Notes under the pieces: generated by a model
The model's input: only the letters and a program-made list of their open reading frames with translations
Told to the model about the DNA's origin: nothing
Database searches by the model: none
Part shown: one piece after another, positions 1-6,500 of the stretch
Layout of the letters: each line of letters begins with the position of its first letter
Numbering within the stretch: the stretch's first letter is position 1
Translations under genes and position numbers: made by a program
Source of the DNA: Planctomycetaceae bacterium
GTDB taxonomy: Bacteria > Planctomycetota > Planctomycetia > Pirellulales > Pirellulaceae
NCBI GenBank assembly: GCA_002685655.1
Contig: NYXM01000139.1
Coordinates: forward strand, 1 to 8,029
Direction of reading: 5' to 3'
Length of the DNA: 8,029 nucleotides

Positions 1-134
1 GCCGCAGCGGCGGCCCGCCTTACGGTTTGCTTCCAACAATCGCGGGCTTGTCCGTGGGGCGTATCACGGATAGACTGCTGAATTGGTCGATTCGCACAAC
101 CACGTGGCAACCTGATGCGAAAACTGGATTCCGT
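1..134. other. No recognisable gene upstream of the tRNA
   Basis: Short open stretches in two + frames end at 71-73 and 79-81 and could be the tail of an upstream gene, but neither peptide is recognisable. A 6-bp inverted repeat (TCCGTG at 51-56 with CACGGA at 65-70) is the only structure seen and is too weak to call a terminator. No convincing tRNA promoter was found. Confidence 0.4.
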
Positions 135-207
135 GCCAGCGTAGCTTCAACGGCAGAGCACCGCATTCGTAATGCGGGGGTTGTGGGTTCGAATCCCACC
201 GCTGGCT
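135..207 (+). tRNA. tRNA-Thr (anticodon CGU)
   Basis: A full cloverleaf can be folded by eye. The acceptor stem is 135-141 (GCCAGCG) with 200-206 (CGCTGGC), with discriminator T at 207. A short D stem pairs 144-146 with 157-159, and the D loop holds a GG. The anticodon stem pairs 161-165 (CCGCA) with 173-177 (TGCGG) around the loop TTCGTAA. The anticodon CGT at 168-170 reads the threonine codon ACG. The variable region is 178-182. The T stem pairs 183-187 (GTGGG) with 195-199 (CCCAC) around TTCGAAT. CCA is not encoded and must be added after transcription. All stems except the short D stem are fully Watson-Crick, so the gene appears intact. Confidence 0.96.
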
Positions 208-248
208 CTCAATCGCTCATCTCCCCCCCGGTTTTTTGGAGGAAATTC

Positions 249-1574
249 ATGTCGACGGACTTGGCATCTGATCTCCGTGAGATCGTTCTGTCGAATTCTT
301 CATTTGGCCCCACTGAGATTGTACAGTTGGCACATGCGATTAGCGATGACTACGCTAATTTCACAGCCTTGCGCGACGCAATCGGAGAATTGGAATCACG
401 CGTGGACCACACACCAGCGACGGCGGTTCGCTTGGGTGTCTGCTATTATCTGCTGTGCCAATTCGAAACGGCGCGACAGACTTTGTCGAGCGCCGATGGT
501 GGCGCCGTCGCCCAGTTTTACCTCGGCAAAACACAATTTGAGCTTGGTAATTACGATGGTGCGATCGCTGGCTACAAAGCGGCGAAAGTCTCTGGCTACA
601 ATTCGGATGACTGCGATTTGGCCATCGCCGAAGCATTGCGCAACGGTGGCGAAAAGAAGCAGGCGATGATCGTACTCGACCAGCTTTTTGGCCCCATCGA
701 GCAGACGTCTGAGTATCTTTATCAGCGCGCTGCTACGGTGAACTCGTTAGGTGGCAATCCCAGCGAAGTGGTTGCGCTGTACGAGCGTGCGGTCGAATCG
801 TCGGAGTCTCATGCCGGGGCGATGTTCGGTCTGGCCGTCGAGAACGACCGGCGCGGCAACGACGACGAGGCGATGGCTTTGTACAGCCGAGCGTCGAACT
901 GCTTTCCGTCACATGTCGGTGCCTTGCTGAACCTGGGCATCATGTATGAAGACATGCAGCGCTATGACCTTGCCCAATCCTGCTATCAGCGGATCCTCGA
1001 CGTCTACCCCGATCACGAACAAGCTCGTCTGTTCTACAAGGATTCGCTCGGCTCGCGCGACCAGCTGTACGATGAAGAGGCGCAAAAGCGCACGGACCGC
1101 TTGTCGCAAGTCTTGAGTATCCCCGTGACCGACTTCGAACTGTCCGTCCGCAGCCGCAACTGCCTCCAAAAAATGGGGGTTCGCTCGTTGGGAGACCTGA
1201 CACGGACGTCAGAGCAGGAATTGCTAACCAGCAAGAACTTTGGTGAAACGTCGCTGATCGAAATTCGCGACATGCTGCATTCCAAAGGCTTGGATCTTGG
1301 TCAGTTCGCACACGAACGCTCGGAACCGGAACCGTCGTTTGACACATCGAACATGTCGCCGGACGAGCAAGCGCTACTGGATCGGCCGATTGCCGATCTC
1401 AACCTGTCCGTGCGGGCACGTAAGTGCATGGTCCGACTTGGCATTTCCACGATTGGCGAGTTGGCTCGGAGGTCACAGGACGACTTGTTGGAATGCAAGA
1501 ACTTTGGTGTTACGAGCCTGAACGAAGTGCGTGAAAAGCTTGGGCAACTTAACCTGAAACTGCGCGGCGACTGA
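249..1574 (+). CDS. TPR protein with two C-terminal RNA polymerase alpha-CTD domains
   Basis: The product is 441 residues. Residues about 53-260 form around six TPR-like helical repeats, for example YLGKTQFELGNYDGAIAGY near 91 and LLNLGIMYEDMQRYDLAQSCY near 226; this fold usually mediates protein-protein contacts. The C-terminal third carries two modules closely resembling the alpha-CTD of RNA polymerase, at about 289-355 and 379-439. Each has the VR...C start and an NFGxTSLxE helix-hairpin-helix segment. Spacing from the key Arg (R301, R389) to the Gly (G332, G420) is 31 residues, as from R265 to G296 in E. coli alpha. There is no alpha N-terminal domain, so this is not rpoA. The ATG at 249 is preferred over upstream starts because GGAGGA lies at 238-243 and longer versions would run through the tRNA gene. 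A role as a DNA-binding or transcription-linked adaptor is inference; the function is unknown. Confidence 0.9.
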   Translation: MSTDLASDLREIVLSNSSFGPTEIVQLAHAISDDYANFTALRDAIGELESRVDHTPATAVRLGVCYYLLCQFETARQTLSSADGGAVAQFYLGKTQFELGNYDGAIAGYKAAKVSGYNSDDCDLAIAEALRNGGEKKQAMIVLDQLFGPIEQTSEYLYQRAATVNSLGGNPSEVVALYERAVESSESHAGAMFGLAVENDRRGNDDEAMALYSRASNCFPSHVGALLNLGIMYEDMQRYDLAQSCYQRILDVYPDHEQARLFYKDSLGSRDQLYDEEAQKRTDRLSQVLSIPVTDFELSVRSRNCLQKMGVRSLGDLTRTSEQELLTSKNFGETSLIEIRDMLHSKGLDLGQFAHERSEPEPSFDTSNMSPDEQALLDRPIADLNLSVRARKCMVRLGISTIGELARRSQDDLLECKNFGVTSLNEVREKLGQLNLKLRGD

Positions 1575-1609
1575 CTCTTAGTCAATCGCCTAATTGTCTA
1601 TGACTCTAC

Positions 1610-1639
1610 CATCAGCCCGGCCCCATGGCCGGGCTGATG
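1610..1639 (+). terminator. Rho-independent-type terminator after the TPR/alpha-CTD gene
   Basis: A perfect 13-bp GC-rich stem pairs 1610-1622 (CATCAGCCCGGCC) with 1627-1639 around a CCAT tetraloop. It is followed by TTCTTTCAATT, a T-rich but interrupted tract. It lies 36 bases after the stop codon at 1574 and well before tgt, so it should separate the two transcription units. The stem is symmetric and could work on both strands, but no convergent gene is present. Confidence 0.85.
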
Positions 1640-1732
1640 TTCTTTCAATTAAGAGCGGCTCTCTGGCTCCGTGTCATAGCGTCTCTTCGCCCGGAGAACG
1701 CTGAACCTCTGGTGCCAGGAACGCGACACGTC

Positions 1733-1747
1733 CGTGCGATTCGCACG
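1733..1747. promoter_or_regulatory. Inverted repeat just upstream of tgt
   Basis: CGTGCGA (1733-1739), a single T, then TCGCACG (1741-1747) form a perfect inverted repeat ending 11 bases before the tgt ATG. In RNA it could fold as a 6-bp hairpin with an ATT loop, covering the place where a ribosome binding site would sit. No strong Shine-Dalgarno is visible for tgt. It may be an operator, a translation-controlling hairpin, or chance. Confidence 0.35.
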
Positions 1748-1758
1748 AAGTCCGATTC

Positions 1759-2880
1759 ATGGCGCCGACCGCAATTCAGTTCCAGCTGCACACGACCGAC
1801 CCCAACTGCCGCGCACGCCGCGCGACGCTGCAGACACCGCACGGTCCCGTTGAATTGCCCGCTTTCATGCCAGTTGGAACGCAGGGCACGGTCAAAGCGC
1901 TTACGGCCGCAATGGTGCGTGAATCGGGCGCTCAGATGATGCTCTGCAACACTTATCATCTAGCAATCCGTCCCGGAGAAGACGTGGTTGCCGACCTTGG
2001 CGGACTTCATGCGTTTTCCGGATGGGATGGCCCCATCCTCACCGACAGCGGTGGCTTTCAACTATTCAGCCTGGGAAAAAGCACCAAGGTCACCGAAGAA
2101 GCGGCCGTGTTTCGTTCGCATATCGATGGGAGTCTATTAGAACTATCACCAGAGCGATCTATCGCCATTCAGGAAACGCTGGGCAGCGACATCGCGATGG
2201 TGCTCGACCATGTCGTGGCGCTGCCCGCGCCGGACAAAGACGTGCGAGAGGCCAACGAGCGGACAGTGCGGTGGGCCGTGCGGTGTCGCGCGGCACAACA
2301 ACGCACCGATCAAGCTCAGTTTGCAATCGTGCAGGGCGGCTTGTCCGAGAAGATGCGAATTGAGTGTGCCCAGCAGTTGGCAGACTTGGACTTTCCCGGG
2401 TACGCCGTAGGGGGCCTAAGCGTCGGCGAAGACGAGGCGGACCGGAATCGTATGCTCGACGTCACTTGCCCCGTGTTGCCCGCCGATAAACCAAGGTATC
2501 TGATGGGCGTAGGCAAACCTCACGACCTGCTCGAAGCAATCCGGCGGGGCATTGACATGTTTGACTGCGTTATGCCCACTCGAAACGGTCGCAATGCTCT
2601 GGCATTTACTGACCGAGGCACCATCCGCTTGCGAAATCTAAAACACCAACGGGAAACTCGCCCACTTGAGGACGAGTGCCCGTGCCCGGCCTGCGGACAC
2701 AGTCAAGGTTACCTGCGCCCCCTTTTCCAAGCCCGGGAGATGCTGGGGCCGATACTGGTCTCCGCACACAATCTCTCGTACTACCAAAGGCTGATGAAGA
2801 GAACACGCCAAGCAATTGAATCGGGCCGATTCATGGAGTTTTACGCCGAGAGGATTCGTGACTGGACTGCCAATACGTAA
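1759..2880 (+). CDS. tgt: Queuine/preQ1 tRNA-guanine transglycosylase (Tgt)
   Basis: This cytoplasmic enzyme swaps guanine-34 of tRNAs with GUN anticodons for a 7-deazaguanine base, in queuosine synthesis. The product is 373 residues, the usual family length, and the N-terminus aligns well with known Tgt proteins ([13 protein letters not shown] near residue 36). Visible functional residues are D96 in DSGGFQ (general acid/base), D150, the GGLSVGE loop at 218-224, the nucleophile D269 in [14 protein letters not shown], and the zinc site C307, C309, C312 and H337. The start at 1759 fits the family alignment although the ribosome binding site is weak. Tgt directly precedes yajC-secDF, as in many bacteria, but queA is not adjacent. 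One oddity is V152, where well-studied bacterial enzymes have Cys in a DEC motif (here DHV). The identity is certain; whether it prefers preQ1 or queuine is open. Confidence 0.98.
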   Translation: MAPTAIQFQLHTTDPNCRARRATLQTPHGPVELPAFMPVGTQGTVKALTAAMVRESGAQMMLCNTYHLAIRPGEDVVADLGGLHAFSGWDGPILTDSGGFQLFSLGKSTKVTEEAAVFRSHIDGSLLELSPERSIAIQETLGSDIAMVLDHVVALPAPDKDVREANERTVRWAVRCRAAQQRTDQAQFAIVQGGLSEKMRIECAQQLADLDFPGYAVGGLSVGEDEADRNRMLDVTCPVLPADKPRYLMGVGKPHDLLEAIRRGIDMFDCVMPTRNGRNALAFTDRGTIRLRNLKHQRETRPLEDECPCPACGHSQGYLRPLFQAREMLGPILVSAHNLSYYQRLMKRTRQAIESGRFMEFYAERIRDWTANT

Positions 2881-2983
2881 AATCGAGTCCACGCAAATGG
2901 CGAGATTGACCTCCGAATTCGTCCGTCAAAGAAACGGCTTGTCGAACTCAAAACAAACACCTTCGCTGCGGCGTCAGGCGGCC

Positions 2984-3012
2984 TTGCCCGTTGTGGCGCA
3001 ACATCTTATGAT
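2984..3012 (+). promoter_or_regulatory. Candidate sigma70-type promoter for yajC-secDF
   Basis: TTGCCC at 2984-2989 (4 of 6 matches to TTGACA) and TATGAT at 3007-3012 (5 of 6 matches to TATAAT) are separated by exactly 17 bases. Transcription would begin near 3019-3021, giving a leader of about 145 bases before yajC. The call rests on consensus and position only: the site lies in the 283-base gap between tgt and yajC. Planctomycete promoters are less well characterised than those of E. coli. Confidence 0.5.
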
Positions 3013-3036
3013 GACGGGCTAAATTCAGTTCGAGGT

Positions 3037-3062
3037 GGCCCAACCGGCGGCAAGGCTGGGCC
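3037..3062 (+). terminator. GC-rich hairpin between tgt and yajC (terminator or leader structure)
   Basis: GGCCCAACC (3037-3045) pairs with GGCTGGGCC (3054-3062) with one A-C mismatch and an 8-base loop, followed only by GTTTC. The weak T tract makes a strong terminator doubtful. If the promoter at 2984-3012 is real, the hairpin lies about 18 bases into the yajC leader and could act as an attenuator or RNA-stabilising element. It could equally end tgt transcripts. Confidence 0.4.
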
Positions 3063-3163
3063 GTTTCAGCTGTGACCGCACCCGCTGGCCAAGTCGGACG
3101 CACAGCAAACGCCAAGGCCCCTGCAAACAGGGGGCGCACGATCGAGAATTGAAAGATTTCCTT

Positions 3164-3544
3164 ATGACGGAGTGGTTTTCGGCAGTCTCCACAGCAAGGT
3201 TTGTGCTGCTTGCCCAGGAAAATGGCGATCCAGCCAGCCCGTCGTTGTGGGATTTGCCTTGGATCCCGTTCGCTATCATCGGGGTCATGTTCTACTTCCT
3301 GCTGATTCGTCCTGAGCGGAAGAAACGCCAGGATTTGACGACCCTGTTGGACAGTCTGAAGAAGAACGACCGCATCGTCACCATTGGCGGAATTCATGGC
3401 GTTGTGATCAACGTTGCGAAAGACTCGGATGAAGTCACGATCCGCGTCGACGAAGGAAGTAATACCAAGCTGAGGGTTTCGCGCAGTGCGATTTCGCGCG
3501 TGATCGGTGATGAGAAATCGGCCGACCAAGATAACGCCTCGTAA
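3164..3544 (+). CDS. yajC: Sec translocon accessory subunit YajC
   Basis: YajC is a small inner-membrane partner of SecDF in the Sec holotranslocon. The product is 126 residues. A short N-terminal segment (1-28) precedes one membrane helix at about 31-48, followed directly by the family hallmark FYFLLIRPERKKRQ (43-56), which puts the positive charges on the cytoplasmic side. The cytoplasmic domain then shows LLDSLKKNDRIVTIGGIHG, with the typical IVTIGGIHG turn, and ends in an acidic tail. The reading frame is open upstream to a GTG at 3035, but that would add about 43 basic residues unlike the family, so the ATG at 3164 is chosen. Its ribosome binding site is weak (GAAAG). Only 47 bases separate it from secDF, so co-transcription is likely. 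Confidence 0.95.
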   Translation: MTEWFSAVSTARFVLLAQENGDPASPSLWDLPWIPFAIIGVMFYFLLIRPERKKRQDLTTLLDSLKKNDRIVTIGGIHGVVINVAKDSDEVTIRVDEGSNTKLRVSRSAISRVIGDEKSADQDNAS

Positions 3545-3576
3545 CCCCGACATCTGCATTCATCATCCATGGAATT

Positions 3577-3588
3577 AGGAAGCTTCCT
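3577..3588. promoter_or_regulatory. Palindromic ribosome binding site of secDF
   Basis: AGGAAGCTTCCT is a perfect 12-base palindrome. Its left half is the AGGA/GGAAG Shine-Dalgarno for the ATG at 3592 (9-11 bases spacing) and its right half is complementary to it. A 4-bp hairpin with an AGCT loop could weakly mask the site. This may be chance, since the stem is short. Confidence 0.45.
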
Positions 3589-3591
3589 GCC

Positions 3592-6500
3592 ATGCCTTTT
3601 AACGCGTTGGTTCTTGCCCAGACCGAATCGCCCCTGTCGAATGTGATCTACCTGTTGGCCGTGTTCGTTTGCGGATTTGTCTTACCAATTCTTGCGGGTC
3701 GATTCCTGGCTAAACAGTTTCGGGCTGCTGAATACGGTTGGAAGATCTCGCTCGTCCTTGTCCTGCTAGTCCTGGCCGGCATGACCATCGGCCGTAGTTG
3801 GGACCCCGCGACCGGCACCTTTAAGATTCCGCTGGGTGTCGATCTGAAGGGCGGCGTCATCTTGATTTACGAGGTCGATGACGAGGCGCGCTTGGCCCAA
3901 GACGACGGGACTGAGGGCCCGGCAGCCGAAGGTCGCATCAAGATGGACGCACTGATTAGTGCCCTTTCCCGCCGAATCAACCCCAGCGGCACAAAAGAAA
4001 TTGTGCTCCGGAAATATGGCGACCGTCAGGTCGAAATCATCATTCCTGAAGTCGACACGCTGGAAGTCGAAATCATCAAGAAGAAGATTCGCACGGCGGG
4101 GATGCTGATGTTCCGCATCGTCGCCAATCGGCGTGACCATGATGAAACTATTGCGTTGGCAACTGAAATGGCGAACGACCCACTTCGCAAACGATCCGCG
4201 ATCGTCCGCGATGCAGGCAATCGAGAAGTCGGTTTGTGGGCGCGCATCGCGAGAGAAGAGGCCAAAGACAATATCGACCAGCCGCTTAAGCTTGCAGTCT
4301 CTTCGAATGACCTTGTTCGAGATGCCAGCACCGGTGAACTGCTCGACTGGACTCTCATGAACACGTCTGGCGCACGCGATTCCGACAGTGAGATTGCCAA
4401 CTTGCAGGCATTCCTGGATACAATTGGAACCAAGGAAATCGACGTATTGATGGCGACCGATGACGGATTCGATGTCACGGGCGCCGACCTGGGTGTGGTC
4501 AGCCAGGGTACGGACGAATACCTGAACCCGTGCATCAATTTCAATCTCAAAGGCAGCGGCGTCGACCGTTTTGCGGATCTGACTGGCGACAACGAGCCCG
4601 ACGGCAACTTCCATCGCCAGCTCGGCATTCTGCTCGATAACCAACTTCTCTCGGCACCAAACATCCAAGAGATGATCACCGGCCGTGGAAGGATCACTGG
4701 GAAATTCACGCAAGACGAAGTCGTCTTTATGGTCAACATCCTGGATGCCGGCAGCCTGCCGATGGTGTTGAACCCGGTTCCGATCAGCGACAGTAGGATC
4801 TCTCCCTTGCTGGGTCAGCAGACGATCAAGCAAGGCAGATGGGCGATCGTGATTTCCCTTTCAGCTGTCTTGGTATTTATCGTTTTATACTATCGCTTTG
4901 CGGGGATAGTGGCTTCATTGGCGCTATTGGCCAACCTGCTGTTCATTCTGGCCATGATGATCACGATCAACGCTGCCTTCACGCTGCCTGGTTTGGCCGG
5001 CCTGGTGTTGACGGTGGGCATGTCTGTCGATGCCAATGTCTTGATCTTTGAACGCATTCGAGAAGAAATCACAAAAGGGTCGGCACTCCGGATGGCGATC
5101 CGAAATGGTTTCGGGCGTGCAACAACCACCATTGTTGACGCCAATGTGACCACCTTGATTACGGCCATCGTCCTCTACGCGATTGGTACGGATCAGATTC
5201 GCGGGTTTGCGGTCACTTTGATTTTGGGCATCTTGATGAGCATGTTTACTGCGATCTTCTGTTCGAGGATCATCTTTGATCTGGCAGAAAAGTCCCGCCG
5301 ACTACTCAGTTTGAACATGAGCCAACTTGTTGGTGCTACCCAGTTCGATTTCATCGGCAAGCGTCAGCTGGCTGCCATTTTCTCCGTCGTCGTGATCGCC
5401 GCTGGAATCGTGGGCTTAACACTGCGAGGTGCCGACATTTTCGACATCGACTTCCGTGGTGGTACGTCGGTTCAACTGACCCTCAATAGGGAAATGGAGA
5501 CGGACGAGGTGCGCGCATCACTCGGCCCGAAGTTCAGTGAAATGGGTGTCCGCTACACCCTCTCCGCCATGAATTCCGGCGGCAGCGACAACAACTCAGT
5601 CTTCAAAGTCGATTCGGCGATAGCCGAAGTTGGCGATCTGCAGATGGCCATTCAAGAGGCGCTCAAGCAGCCAGATGGCAAGAGTCTGCTGGCGACGTAT
5701 TCGCTCGATATCGTTGAGATGCGAACCGTGGCGAAGGTCACTCCCGAAACGACGGACGAGTCGAAGACCGGCACATCAGCAGGCGGCGCGACAACAGACG
5801 CCGAGACAGACGCCGAGACAGACGTCTCGCCCCCGGATACGACGCCTGCGGATCAAAACCCCGTGGAAGATGCGGTCCCCGCCGCCGAGTCCGACGCGCA
5901 GCCAGCGAAAGAGGCTGAGGGCCCAAAACCGGCCGCAGAGACGATTCCCCCGTCGAGCGATCCAGCGGCGTCGGCACCGAGCAAAGAGCCGACAACGGCA
6001 GCAGACCCCGCTCCATCGGCTGATGGCACTCCAGGCGCGGGTGCGCCGCCAACTCCGGTGGCCGGTGAGACTCCTGCCCCCAGTGGGGCACCTGCTCCAG
6101 ATGATGGCGCACGGTTCTCGCGGTCGACGGACACGGACAACCTATTGGCCATGGCGGACGACTTGGCGACCTTGATCGCGCAAGCCGAACCCGAGGAGAC
6201 ACCAACAGAGGCGGCAACGACCGAGACAACAGCCAGCCAGCCACCCGCTACCGAGGCGAGCCCAACCACGACGACATCGCCCCCCACAGATGAAGAGAAG
6301 CCCGCCGCCGCAGAGGATGAGCCTTCAGCGACAACGCCAACGGGGGGCGAAGAAGCACCAGCCGCAGATCCAACGTCGGTCACTTCAAGCCAAGTCGAAG
6401 TCGATCTCGCCTTCGAGCACGCGATCAACAAAGACACGCTATCGTCGATGATCACGACGGCAATGGAAGAACGCGGGCAGACCGTTTTCTTTGAGCTTTT

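Noticed and set aside
27..248. N-terminal extension of the TPR/alpha-CTD gene from a TTG at 27
   Set aside because: The extension would read through the complete tRNA-Thr gene, and a clear GGAGGA site precedes the ATG at 249.
3035..3163. GTG-initiated extension of yajC by about 43 residues, or a leader peptide
   Set aside because: The added residues are basic, have no family counterpart, and overlap the GC hairpin at 3037-3062. No arrest-type motif was seen.
2948..3559. Minus-strand open frame (203 codons) covering yajC
   Set aside because: It is antisense to yajC and its promoter region and resembles no known family.
3766..4833. Long minus-strand open frame (355 codons) opposite secD
   Set aside because: It is fully antisense to a clearly conserved coding region, has no recognisable domain, and is expected from the codon bias of the + strand gene.
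5740..6390. SecF pseudogene or frameshift explanation for the low-complexity stretch
   Set aside because: The frame remains open and resumes into a normal SecF C-terminal half with its key residues intact, so an in-frame insertion is the better reading.
5853..6455. Minus-strand open frame (200 codons) opposite the SecF insertion
   Set aside because: Its Ser/Gly/Ala/Val composition is simply the mirror of the Pro/Ala/Thr/Glu-rich coding strand.
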